DNA from: Ferruginibacter sp.
GTDB taxonomy: Bacteria; Bacteroidota; Bacteroidia; Chitinophagales; Chitinophagaceae
Assembly: GCA_019638525.1 (NCBI GenBank)
Contig: JAHBTO010000003.1
Coordinates: forward strand, 496,001 to 560,000
Direction: 5' to 3'
DNA: 64,000 bases
The position numbers were made by a program, and so were the translations under genes. Positions 50,876 to 59,720 of this stretch are shown here, piece by piece. The notes under the pieces are model-generated. The model was not told the origin of the DNA. It made no database searches and saw only the letters and a list, made by a program, of their open reading frames with translations. The stretch's first letter is position 1; each line of letters starts with the position of its first letter.

Positions 50876-53611
50876 TTATCTTAATAATATTACAGTGCCT
50901 TTCATTTCAATTACGGCGCCGTTTTTATCAATTCCTTTTATCATCCACACATATGTACCGGCCTCGGCGGGTTTGCCTTTTATGGTACCATCCCAGCCCT
51001 GCATCCATTGCCTTGTTTCGTACATAAGCTTGCCATAGCGGTTAAACACACGGAAATAATCGGTACTGCGTATACCCACAGGTATGGGCCTGAAAACGTC
51101 ATTTAACCCATCGCCATTTGGAGTAAAAGAATTGGGCAAATAATACATGGGGCCTTCGTAAACTTTTATAAAAACATTATCTGATGCAGTACACCCAATT
51201 GAATCGGTTACAAGTACAGTAAAATATGTATCATAATATAAAGTGGCAAGCGGGTTTTGTATAAACGGATTGTTTAATGGGGCGGCAGGGCTCCATAAAT
51301 AATTTTTACCACCGGTAGCCATTAGCTGGTGCGGCCTTGCTATAATTGCATTAGTATCATTTCCGGCAAATGCATTTACCGGCGCCTGCATTATAACCCA
51401 CATAGTATCTGTATCGGAAAAATTACATCCATAATTATCTGTAACGGTTAAAAAATATTGTTGTGTAGTATCTGGTGTTGCCAATGTTGATGACAAATTT
51501 GGTGTAGCCAGTGTATTGGCTGGCGACCAATTATAATTAACAGCTCCCGATGAATTGATTGCTATTCCATTTAAGGTGGCATTTGTTTTATAACAAATAG
51601 TGGTATCATTTCCTGCATTAGCCACAGGCTTGTGCAATACATTTATTATAACCGAATCGGTACGTTGGCATATGCCCCATTTTGCAGTTAGATAATATTT
51701 GGTTGTATCAACCGGTGTAGCAGTTGGGTTTTTAATTGTATCGGTATTTAAAGTTGCAGCAGGGCTCCATTTAAACTGATTGGTTTCTGCATTTGTTTGT
51801 GGCTGTAAGGTGATGCTGCTACCTGCACAAACGGTACTATCTGCGCCAAGCTGCAGCCGCATGGTATCGTTTAAAGTTACAATAGCGCTGCTGTTTGCAA
51901 TACAGCCATTGGCATCTTTTATTTTTATGTTGGGATAATTTCCTATGCTTACAGTAAAAATATTTGCAGGTTGATATGTATTTCCATTATCAATAGAGTA
52001 GCTGTACAAAGGTGTACCACCATTTGCAGTAATACTTATACTGCCATCTGTATTGGCACAACTTGCCTGTGAGGCAATAGCACTGGCAGTAAGTAATGCA
52101 GGTTCTGTAATAATAATGGTAGTATCTTTTGTGCATCCGTTACCATTTTTAATCCTGAATGTATAACTACCTGCAGCAAGGTTACTGAATGTGCCACTTG
52201 TTTGGTATGTTACACCAGCATCTGCAGAAAATTCAAAAGGAGCAACCGGCCCCGTTGGTGCAAATGTTACTTCACCAATATTTTGACCATTGCAAAGCAG
52301 ATCTTTTTTTGTGGCATTTGCAAAAAATGGTTGCGGTGCTGTAATGGTTACGGTAGTATCGCCGGTACAGGTAGAACCAATTACCCTGGCCAGTATAGTA
52401 TATGTGCCGGGCAGTAAATTAAACACCGGTGAAGTTTGCCATGTTGTGCCATCGGCCGAATATTCAATATTGGCGCCTGTTGGCGAAGTAACGGTTATTT
52501 GCCCGTTTGCAGATGTAGCGCATGGAGCAGGAATAATATTGGTTGATACGGGGTTTAAAGATTTATAAACTATAATAGTATCCGACCCTTCTGTTTCAAT
52601 TGTATTGTTATCGCATTGCTGGTAAAAGGCTCGTACAACATAACTCATACTGTCTTCGGGTTGAACTATGCCTGCAAAAGTTGCTTCCAATTCTCCATTA
52701 CCAACAGGCATGGTAGTTCCTGTAGAGATAAGAGTTCCGTTTTTATATAATTCTACCCTGTTTAATAACGAGCTTGTGCCGCTTGGTATGTACCTGTATC
52801 CTTCATTAACGGCTGTCCATACTGTTCCATTTTTTCCAGGAGGTGTTACGGCAGCATCTTGTTTCCAGTTTTGAACGCCGGCAATAGAAAGTCCATTTTG
52901 AGAAAAAACACAGGCCGGTTTAAATTCATAAAATACATCAATAATTCCCGAGCCTTCATACAATACTGCTTGCATGGTACAGGAGTTGGTATTATTGGGG
53001 CAGTTTCCGCCCCCCTGGCTGTAATAGCCTATTTTGTAATACGAAACTACAAACCTGCGGCAAGGGGCATTGCCTTCTACCCGCCATTCAATTTTTCGGC
53101 CTGCAACCGATGTAGTTGGGTCCATATCATAGTAAGCTAAAAAAATACTTGCCCTGGGTGCATAAAATGTAAATTGTTCATCGGGTATGCCGCCGGCATA
53201 AGGTATAGAATTACCGTTTGAAATCTGGTACCCTTCTAGCTTATTGGCATTGGTAACAATATCAAAAGTTATTACACCGTTTGACCCAACGCAAATTTTA
53301 TTGTATGTATTTCCATAAAAACAAAACGGAAAAGGTAGGTTGAAGGAATCAGAAAAATGATCATCGGCATATACCAGGGGGTCTTCGGTACCAAATGGAG
53401 TAGTATAGGCATAAGGTGTATATGGTATTTGAGTTACCGAATAAGTTTCTGTTGTTCTTAAATCAGGAATTCTTGCTTTTAAATTAATAGTGTTTTGAAG
53501 GCATGATATAGTAGTGTCATTTCCTGCCGCCACATTAAAGCAGGATTGAGCCTGCAAGCTGATATTTATAAATAATAAAGCAGTTATGTTTAATAATAAA
53601 ACTTTCTTCAT
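50876..53611 (-). CDS. large secreted protein with SprB-like repeats and gliding-motility C-terminal (T9SS) domain
   Basis: 911 residues from ATG 53611 (MKKVLLLNITALLF, signal peptide). About residues 30-300 form an N-terminal domain of unknown kind with several paired cysteines (HFSDSFNLPFPFCFYGNTY), followed by SprB-like Ig-type repeats (for example GSYTFRIKNGNGCTKDTTI and GNYPNIKIKDANGCIA) and PKD-like modules (ANAGNDTTICYKTNAT). The C-terminus (PNSFTPNGDGLNDVFRPIP, then VFNRYGKLMYE) is the type B T9SS sorting domain (gliding motility-associated C-terminal). Cargo exported and attached by T9SS. Upstream of it lies a PorW/SprE-like gene elsewhere in the window. Confidence 0.92.
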   Translation of the reverse strand: MKKVLLLNITALLFINISLQAQSCFNVAAGNDTTISCLQNTINLKARIPDLRTTETYSVTQIPYTPYAYTTPFGTEDPLVYADDHFSDSFNLPFPFCFYGNTYNKICVGSNGVITFDIVTNANKLEGYQISNGNSIPYAGGIPDEQFTFYAPRASIFLAYYDMDPTTSVAGRKIEWRVEGNAPCRRFVVSYYKIGYYSQGGGNCPNNTNSCTMQAVLYEGSGIIDVFYEFKPACVFSQNGLSIAGVQNWKQDAAVTPPGKNGTVWTAVNEGYRYIPSGTSSLLNRVELYKNGTLISTGTTMPVGNGELEATFAGIVQPEDSMSYVVRAFYQQCDNNTIETEGSDTIIVYKSLNPVSTNIIPAPCATSANGQITVTSPTGANIEYSADGTTWQTSPVFNLLPGTYTILARVIGSTCTGDTTVTITAPQPFFANATKKDLLCNGQNIGEVTFAPTGPVAPFEFSADAGVTYQTSGTFSNLAAGSYTFRIKNGNGCTKDTTIIITEPALLTASAIASQASCANTDGSISITANGGTPLYSYSIDNGNTYQPANIFTVSIGNYPNIKIKDANGCIANSSAIVTLNDTMRLQLGADSTVCAGSSITLQPQTNAETNQFKWSPAATLNTDTIKNPTATPVDTTKYYLTAKWGICQRTDSVIINVLHKPVANAGNDTTICYKTNATLNGIAINSSGAVNYNWSPANTLATPNLSSTLATPDTTQQYFLTVTDNYGCNFSDTDTMWVIMQAPVNAFAGNDTNAIIARPHQLMATGGKNYLWSPAAPLNNPFIQNPLATLYYDTYFTVLVTDSIGCTASDNVFIKVYEGPMYYLPNSFTPNGDGLNDVFRPIPVGIRSTDYFRVFNRYGKLMYETRQWMQGWDGTIKGKPAEAGTYVWMIKGIDKNGAVIEMKGTVILLR

Positions 53612-53710
53612 TTGTATAATTAAAATAAAAAAATTGGTGGTGAAGTTAAACAAAATATTACACCGGGGTAATATGTAAATATTCACAATTATTGGTTACT
53701 AACAATTTCT

Positions 53711-53718
53711 TACTTTTG
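53711..53718 (+). promoter_or_regulatory. candidate -7 promoter box of the DUF6580 gene
   Basis: TACTTTTG matches TAnnTTTG, 17 bp before the ATG. ATTG at 53691-53694 is a possible -33 element with 16-bp spacing. Confidence 0.45.
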
Positions 53719-53735
53719 TTTTAAAGATTACACAA

Positions 53736-54296
53736 ATGAATAAACAAACTACTTCAACAATCCTTATAGCATCAATTTTAATTATTGTTGCTGCAATGTC
53801 AAGGGTATTACTGTATCCTCATAATTTTAGTCCTATTATTGGTATGGCTATTTTTGCAGGCGCCTCTATTAAAGACAAGAGGCTGGCATTTGCTTTACCA
53901 ATACTGGCCATGTTTTTAAGCGATGTATTATTTGAGGTGTTTAATATTGCTCCCGGATTTTGGGGTTGGGGGCAGTTGGTTAGTTATAGCATACTTGCTT
54001 TAATTACAGTTATAGCTTTTACTCTGAAAAAAATATCAGTTTTAAAGATTGCCGGTTATTCTGTTGGTTCTTCATTATTGTTTTTCTTACTGAGTAATTC
54101 TGCTTTTTTTGTTATTGATAATCCTATTTATCATTTATATGCTCAAAATTTTAATGGATATATTGCCACATTAGTTGCTGGTATTCCATTCTTAAAAACA
54201 AGCCTGGTAGCCGACCTGGTTTACAGTGGCGTATTGTTTGGGGCTTATTACCTTATTCAAAACTATATTATCAGCACAAAAAAAGTTGCAGCGTAA
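53736..54296 (+). CDS. DUF6580-family integral membrane protein
   Basis: 186 residues with about five to six predicted helices, resembling the S-component fold of ECF-type transporters (SRVLLYPHNFSPIIGMAIFAGASIKDKRLAF near the N-terminus is typical of the family). It could import a vitamin or small molecule, but no EcfA/EcfT genes or riboswitch are adjacent. Single gene between its promoter box and a terminator. DUF6580 assignment is from memory of the family pattern. Confidence 0.78.
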   Translation: MNKQTTSTILIASILIIVAAMSRVLLYPHNFSPIIGMAIFAGASIKDKRLAFALPILAMFLSDVLFEVFNIAPGFWGWGQLVSYSILALITVIAFTLKKISVLKIAGYSVGSSLLFFLLSNSAFFVIDNPIYHLYAQNFNGYIATLVAGIPFLKTSLVADLVYSGVLFGAYYLIQNYIISTKKVAA

Positions 54297-54317
54297 TTTT
54301 TTTAAATAAAAAAAATT

Positions 54318-54348
54318 AAGCACCCAAAGTATTATTGGGTGCTTTTTT
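54318..54348. terminator. bidirectional intrinsic terminator
   Basis: Stem AAGCACCCAA (54318-54327) with TTGGGTGCTT (54335-54344) followed by T-run; serves the DUF6580 gene and, on the minus strand, the convergent rnhA gene (upstream A-run). Confidence 0.88.
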
Positions 54349-54363
54349 GTTTATAAAGATTTA

Positions 54364-54834
54364 TTAAGTTACTGCAATAGATTCTTCGTAACCATTATCT
54401 GCAGCAAGGTTTTTTCCATCAGCAGCGGCGGTAGCCAATTCATCGCATCGGTTGTTATATGGGTTATTGGCATGGCCTTTTACCCATTTTAATTTTACAT
54501 TCAGTATGGTAGCAAGCTGATGGTATTGTATCCAAAGGTCTTTGTTTTTTTTTCCACCTTTAAAACCTGTTTTCATCCAATTGTTTAGCCAACCTTCTTC
54601 AATGGCACGTACAACGTACTGGCTGTCTGAATAAACAATAATGGGTAAATCTTTTTTGGTAATAGCTTGCAGCCCTGTAATAACAGCAAGCAGTTCCATT
54701 CGGTTATTGGTAGTAAGCCGGTATCCTTTGGATATCTCTTTACGGTGGCCTTTGTACATTAATATAACACCAAAGCCACCGGGGCCTGGGTTTCCACGTG
54801 ATGAGCCATCCGTATAAATATGTATTGTGTTCAA
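54364..54834 (-). CDS. rnhA: ribonuclease HI
   Basis: Degrades RNA in RNA-DNA hybrids. 156 residues with the four acidic catalytic residues in context: YTDGSSRGNPGPGGFG (Asp), MELLAVITGL (Glu), VYSDSQYVVRA (Asp) and CDELATAAA (Asp), plus WVKGHANNPYNN with the handle-region His. Length matches the bacterial type 1 enzyme. Single gene between two terminators. Confidence 0.95.
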   Translation of the reverse strand: MNTIHIYTDGSSRGNPGPGGFGVILMYKGHRKEISKGYRLTTNNRMELLAVITGLQAITKKDLPIIVYSDSQYVVRAIEEGWLNNWMKTGFKGGKKNKDLWIQYHQLATILNVKLKWVKGHANNPYNNRCDELATAAADGKNLAADNGYEESIAVT

Positions 54835-54916
54835 CTTATTACAAGATTTGTTGTAAAATTAATTGTACAATGCTGATTATACTGCAGAATAAAAATAGCT
54901 CTAAGATTAATGATAT

Positions 54917-54952
54917 AAAAAAAGGCTGTCAAAAAAAATTGACAGCCTTTTT
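54917..54952 (-). terminator. intrinsic terminator of the Oar-like receptor gene
   Basis: Stem AAAAAGGCTGTCAA (54919-54932) with TTGACAGCCTTTTT (54939-54952); on the minus strand the U-run is supplied by the A-run from 54917. Separates the receptor from rnhA. Confidence 0.9.
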
Positions 54953-54970
54953 ATTTTTATAAATTAAATC

Positions 54971-57900
54971 TTAGAAATTAAGACGTAATCCAAGGTTCAT
55001 TCTCCAGGTATTACCAACAGTAACATTACTTGTGTAAGTGCTAGTTGGTAATGCACCGCTTACCAGGTTCATCCTATAAGTGGCAGGTGTAGTAGTTGTT
55101 GGAGCCGAAGCTACAGCTAATATAGCGCCATTATTATAAGTTGTTCTCTTGGTAACTCCCCAATTGCTATTAAGCAGGTTAGTGAAGTTTTCAATTTCCA
55201 TACTGAATTGCAAACTATAATTCCTGTGTTTAGTTAAAGGAAGTATATCCTGTAATAACCTGAAATCAATATTGCTGAACCAGGGCATTTTAGCGCCGTT
55301 TCTTTCAGCAATCTGCCCTTTATGAGACCTTAAATATTTATCCTGGTCAATATAAGCAAAGAAAGCAGCGCTTTGTTGTGCAGGAGTAAAGGCACCATTT
55401 GTTACAAAAGTAATTTCAGATGGGTCTTTTGGAATATAAATCAGGTCGCTCGAAATTCCATCCTGGTTGTAGTCGTTAGAATACCTGTAACTGAATCTTG
55501 ATTGCTCATAACCCATGTAAACCAATGAAAGGGTTGTGCTAAAATATTTAAGCCAGTTAATTTTGTAAGAAGCATAAGCTACAACACGGTTAGGTGTACC
55601 ATAATCGCTGTATGCAAGATCTAAATCATTATTACCTCTTGAACTTTGTATATTGCTCCATGCACTTGCAGCCTGTGAACCGGGGTTACCACTCACATCA
55701 AATGATTCTGTGTGTGTATAAGCCACAGAGAAGTCCCAGTTTTTATTAAACCTTTTTGAAATTTGAGCAGTGATGATACCGGCACCGCCACGGCTTGTGT
55801 TGGTTAACACCATTGCTTCAGATATAGATGGGTTAATACGCCTGGTTGCGCTACTGTTACCAAATAATGGGCGTGGGCCTGGGCCAAATGTAGTACCAAT
55901 AGGTGCTTTTTGATTGGCATTATATTGCATTAATGCATTGATATCTTTGTTTACAATACCTTCTAAAGTAATGGTCCAATCGTTACCTAATTTTTTATCT
56001 ACTGCTGCACTTACTCTTAATACCTGTGGCATTTTAAACTTAGGATCTACTACAGCAATAGAACCTGGCGATGAAGTTCCCGGAGTAGATGGGAAATTAC
56101 CAACATAAGCCATTGGATTAGGGTTAAACAGGTAGCCTGGTAAACCTGAAGCATTTACAACATCAACAGTGTTTTGTATTACACCACTGTTTGATGGTTG
56201 GTTGGTAAACCATACAAACGGGAATCTTCCTGTAAATACACCCACGCCACCACGTATAATCATATTTTTATTACCATAAACATCCCAGTTAAATCCAATA
56301 CGTGGGCTGATATAAGTTCTTTCTTTTGGCCATTTGCTTACATCTATGTTAATAGGGTTACCTCCTAAATCGGCAAATGTTAAGGCTGTAATACCGGGGT
56401 TGCCTGTTAATTTATTCTGGAACAATGGCCTGTCGGCTCTTAAACCTACGGTTAATTTAAAGCGGTCGTTAAATTTAATTTCGTCCTGTGCATAAATACT
56501 TGCCTGGCCAAAACTTAATTCAACATAAGGCTTTTGGCCTGCATAAGGATAAGTTAAACCAAAAGCAATTGGTGGTGCATTGCTAAGGAAATCGGCAACA
56601 GATGCATAACGGTAATAGCTGGTGCCGTACCTCATGAACTGGTTTTTTACATAAATGTTTTCGTAAGCTAAACCGGCAGTAAGCGTATGCTTGCCTGCAT
56701 TGTAAGTAACGTTATCGTTTATAGTGATTGTGTTGTTTTGAACATCATTCTTATATGAGAAAAGTTCGTAACCGGCACTTATATAAGCATCGCCTCCTGA
56801 TAATATATCAATAAACGGAAACTCGGCCGATTTGCTGCTACGCTTTGGATCATTGGCTTTTGTATAGGTAGCCAAAAACTGGTTAGATAGTTTGTAACTG
56901 AAGTTGCTCTTAAATTCAAGTGCATAAGAAGATAGCACATTGGTATTTGCATAGTTCGAATTTTCGTAACTCATACTATTGCTGCTCCACCTGAAACTTG
57001 AGCTTCTTGGGTTAGGAGCACTGTTTCCATTTAAAAGCTGGTCATCATCAGTTTTAGAATAGCTATAGCGGAATGAAGCTGTATGTTTACTGCTAACAAC
57101 CCAATCTAAACGACCAAGTATCTTCCTGTTCTTGGTAAAAAAGTTACCCAGGTTTTCATATGGGCCGGTTTCATAACCAAAAGTTGTTCTTAAATAATTG
57201 CTAACGGCATCTAAGTCTGTAGCCTGTGTTCTTGATTCGTTGGGGTCGCTTGTAGCAGCGCCACGGCGGGCTTTCCAAACTATACCAGGAACATCAAAAT
57301 CTATTTTTTCAGCATTTAAAAAGAAGAATAATCTATTTTTTAATATTGGGCCACCAACAAATGCACCAATTGTTTTTGAGGTAGATTCAGTAACAGTAGG
57401 TACTTTTTGCCCAACTGCTTTTCTTCCTAAAAAACCTTCATTACGGAAACTTCCATAAACACTTCCCCTGAATTTATTGGTACCTTTTTTAGTAGTAGCA
57501 TTAATACCAGCGCCAGTAAAATTAGCCTGGCGTACATCAAATGGGCTAACGTTTACCGAAATCTCATCAATAGCTTCTAAAGAAATAGGTTGTACAGCGC
57601 CACCGGGTAATGGATTGCTGGATAAACCAAAGTTGTTATTAAAGCTTGAACCGTCAATCTGTATGTTATTATACCTTCCGTCTCTACCGGCAAATGAACT
57701 TCCACCCCCTGCTTGTGGAGATAAAGCTGCAATATTGGTGATACTGCGGTTGATATTGGGTAACAGGTTAATAACCCTGTTATTGAAGTTGGTAGATGTA
57801 CCGGTTTTAACCGTACGTGCAGTTTGTGTATTAACTACAACTTCTTTTAAAGTTGCATCAGATGATTTAGCGGTAAAATCTAAATTCTCTGTTGTACCTA

Positions 57901-58195
57901 ACTGTAAAATTACATTTGTTCTTTCCGGTATGGTTAACCCAACAAATGTTACTGTAACAGTATAAGGCCCACCGGGATCGAGGTTTACGATTAAAAACCG
58001 GCCACCCTTATCAGTTTGTGAAAATTTAGTTGCACCATTATCAGTGTTAACAACTTTTACTGTGGCACCGGCCAGCGGAGCCCCTTTATCGTCTTTTACA
58101 TTACCGCTAATATTAGCTGTAGTAACCTGCGCATTAATTATTGCAGGAAAAGCAAATAGGGCAATCAAAAACGGGAAAATTTTTCTCATACTCAT
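54971..58195 (-). CDS. Oar-like TonB-dependent outer-membrane receptor
   Basis: About 1074 residues from ATG 58195 (MSMRKIFPFLIALFAF; the Met at 58189 is also possible). Signal peptide, then a carboxypeptidase-regulatory-like domain (about 27-110: GNVKDDKGAPLAGATVKV), TonB plug (about 120-230: NRSITNIAALSPQAGGG, NNIQIDGSSFNNNFG) and a large barrel ending NTWRMNLGLRLNF. The plan matches the Oar/TonB receptor group of Bacteroidota, without a SusD partner next to it. Probably an oligopeptide or large-ligand transporter or adhesin; ligand unknown. Isolated by terminators. Confidence 0.9.
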   Translation of the reverse strand: MSMRKIFPFLIALFAFPAIINAQVTTANISGNVKDDKGAPLAGATVKVVNTDNGATKFSQTDKGGRFLIVNLDPGGPYTVTVTFVGLTIPERTNVILQLGTTENLDFTAKSSDATLKEVVVNTQTARTVKTGTSTNFNNRVINLLPNINRSITNIAALSPQAGGGSSFAGRDGRYNNIQIDGSSFNNNFGLSSNPLPGGAVQPISLEAIDEISVNVSPFDVRQANFTGAGINATTKKGTNKFRGSVYGSFRNEGFLGRKAVGQKVPTVTESTSKTIGAFVGGPILKNRLFFFLNAEKIDFDVPGIVWKARRGAATSDPNESRTQATDLDAVSNYLRTTFGYETGPYENLGNFFTKNRKILGRLDWVVSSKHTASFRYSYSKTDDDQLLNGNSAPNPRSSSFRWSSNSMSYENSNYANTNVLSSYALEFKSNFSYKLSNQFLATYTKANDPKRSSKSAEFPFIDILSGGDAYISAGYELFSYKNDVQNNTITINDNVTYNAGKHTLTAGLAYENIYVKNQFMRYGTSYYRYASVADFLSNAPPIAFGLTYPYAGQKPYVELSFGQASIYAQDEIKFNDRFKLTVGLRADRPLFQNKLTGNPGITALTFADLGGNPINIDVSKWPKERTYISPRIGFNWDVYGNKNMIIRGGVGVFTGRFPFVWFTNQPSNSGVIQNTVDVVNASGLPGYLFNPNPMAYVGNFPSTPGTSSPGSIAVVDPKFKMPQVLRVSAAVDKKLGNDWTITLEGIVNKDINALMQYNANQKAPIGTTFGPGPRPLFGNSSATRRINPSISEAMVLTNTSRGGAGIITAQISKRFNKNWDFSVAYTHTESFDVSGNPGSQAASAWSNIQSSRGNNDLDLAYSDYGTPNRVVAYASYKINWLKYFSTTLSLVYMGYEQSRFSYRYSNDYNQDGISSDLIYIPKDPSEITFVTNGAFTPAQQSAAFFAYIDQDKYLRSHKGQIAERNGAKMPWFSNIDFRLLQDILPLTKHRNYSLQFSMEIENFTNLLNSNWGVTKRTTYNNGAILAVASAPTTTTPATYRMNLVSGALPTSTYTSNVTVGNTWRMNLGLRLNF

Positions 58196-58516
58196 ATTTT
58201 TTGTTTTACGCATGCAAAGTAAGCGAATTATTGCCGAAATACGCCAAATTAATATTAACAAATTATTAGGCTATTTAGCTGGTAAAGCCATATTTATAAA
58301 GTATTTCGGAAAATTTCATTTATAATAATGGATGAAATGATTTGCAACTCATAGATAAAATAAATACAATAAGTAAATATGGAATTTGGTTTATTTAAAA
58401 ACATTAATTAAGGCCATAATAAATGTTGTGGAAGTAAAAGCAATCTTTAAAAGATTTACTTAACCCGAAAACTACAAACTATAATTGTGGCTAACTTTGC
58501 AAAATAAATTTAATAT
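58196..58516. other. AT-rich divergent intergenic region
   Basis: Contains the promoters of the receptor gene and ribBA. A 9-bp perfect inverted repeat, CCGAAATAC (58234-58242) and GTATTTCGG (58301-58309), 58 bp apart, could be a regulator site or chance. No FMN riboswitch pattern was seen in front of ribBA. No coding frame. Confidence 0.45.
58492..58499 (+). promoter_or_regulatory. candidate -7 promoter box of ribBA
   Basis: TAACTTTG matches TAnnTTTG, 17 bp before the ATG at 58517. Confidence 0.5.
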
Positions 58517-59719
58517 ATGTTGGATAGTATTGAAAGTGCCATTGAAGATATCAAAAAAGGAAAACTAATTATAGTGGTAGATGATGAGGACAGGGAAAAC
58601 GAAGGCGATTTTATTACCGCAGCCGAAAACGCCACTCCCGAAGTGATAAACTTTATGAGTACGCATGGCCGTGGCCTGATATGCACACCCATTACTGAAG
58701 AAAGGTGCCAGGAGCTTGACCTGCAACCAATGGTAAACAATAACACATCATTGCACGAAACCGCCTTTACAATAAGTATAGATTTACTGGGCGATGGTTG
58801 TACAACAGGCATATCTGCACACGACAGGTCTAAAACTGTAAAGGCACTTGTTAATACCAATAGTAAACCCGAAGATTTTGGAAGGCCGGGGCATATATTT
58901 CCATTAAGGGCAAAAAAAGGTGGAGTACTGCGCCGTGCAGGGCATACCGAAGCTACAATTGATATGTCTCGCCTGGCCGGATTTGCCCCTGCCGGGGTGC
59001 TGGTTGAAATAATGAATGAAGATGGTAGTATGGCAAGATTGCCACAACTAAAAGAGATTGCAAAAAAATTCAACCTTAAACTTATTTCAATAAAAGATCT
59101 TATTGAATACCGCCTGCAAAAAGAAACCCTGATTAAAGAAGAAGTGAGAGTAAAAATGCCAACCAAATATGGCATGTTTGAACTGATAGCTTTTGAACAG
59201 GTAAATACCGGTGAAATACATGTGGCTTTAAAAAAAGGCAACTGGAAGAAAGATGAACCTGTTTTAGTGAGAGTGCATAGCAGTTGTATGACGGGAGATA
59301 TTTTAGGGTCGCTCAGGTGCGATTGTGGCGACCAGCTACACCATGCTATGCAAATGGTGGAGAAGGCCGGTAAAGGCCTTGTTTTATATATGAACCAGGA
59401 GGGACGTGGTATTGGATTGCTGAATAAACTTAAAGCATACAAGTTACAGGAACAGGGCCTGGATACAGTTGAAGCAAATCTTGAACTTGGTTTTGGCATG
59501 GATGAAAGGGATTATGGTGTAGGCGCACAAATTTTGCGTCAACTTGGTATAAGTAAAATGAAGCTGATGACTAACAATCCACGTAAGCGTGCCGGTTTGT
59601 TAGGTTATGGGTTAGAGGTGGTGGAAAATGTGCAGATTGAAATACCTGCTAATCCGCACAACGAAAAATATTTAACTACTAAAAGAGATAAACTGGGCCA
59701 CGAAATATTAAATGGCTGA
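58517..59719 (+). CDS. ribBA: bifunctional 3,4-dihydroxy-2-butanone-4-phosphate synthase / GTP cyclohydrolase II
   Basis: Both first steps of riboflavin synthesis in one 400-residue protein. The N-terminal DHBP synthase covers about 1-203 ([47 protein letters not shown]), and the C-terminal GTP cyclohydrolase II about 210-395 with zinc site [15 protein letters not shown] and [13 protein letters not shown]. Standard length and order. No rib genes next to it. Ends 1 bp from the convergent TamB-like gene. Confidence 0.96.
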   Translation: MLDSIESAIEDIKKGKLIIVVDDEDRENEGDFITAAENATPEVINFMSTHGRGLICTPITEERCQELDLQPMVNNNTSLHETAFTISIDLLGDGCTTGISAHDRSKTVKALVNTNSKPEDFGRPGHIFPLRAKKGGVLRRAGHTEATIDMSRLAGFAPAGVLVEIMNEDGSMARLPQLKEIAKKFNLKLISIKDLIEYRLQKETLIKEEVRVKMPTKYGMFELIAFEQVNTGEIHVALKKGNWKKDEPVLVRVHSSCMTGDILGSLRCDCGDQLHHAMQMVEKAGKGLVLYMNQEGRGIGLLNKLKAYKLQEQGLDTVEANLELGFGMDERDYGVGAQILRQLGISKMKLMTNNPRKRAGLLGYGLEVVENVQIEIPANPHNEKYLTTKRDKLGHEILNG

Positions 59720-59720
59720 T

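Noticed and set aside
58234-58309. 9-bp inverted repeat CCGAAATAC/GTATTTCGG before the Oar-like receptor and ribBA
   Set aside because: Only 9 bp and 58 bp apart in an AT-rich region, so chance is quite possible; unlike the 13814-13860 pair it has no matching second boxes. Mentioned only in the intergenic note.
58196-58516. FMN riboswitch in front of ribBA
   Set aside because: The conserved RFN core elements were not seen in the 320 bp upstream.
58510-59499. Long open frame of 329 codons antisense to ribBA
   Set aside because: It lies wholly within a well-supported gene; its translation is rich in Ser/Leu/Phe/Pro typical of a reverse-frame shadow and shows no domain.
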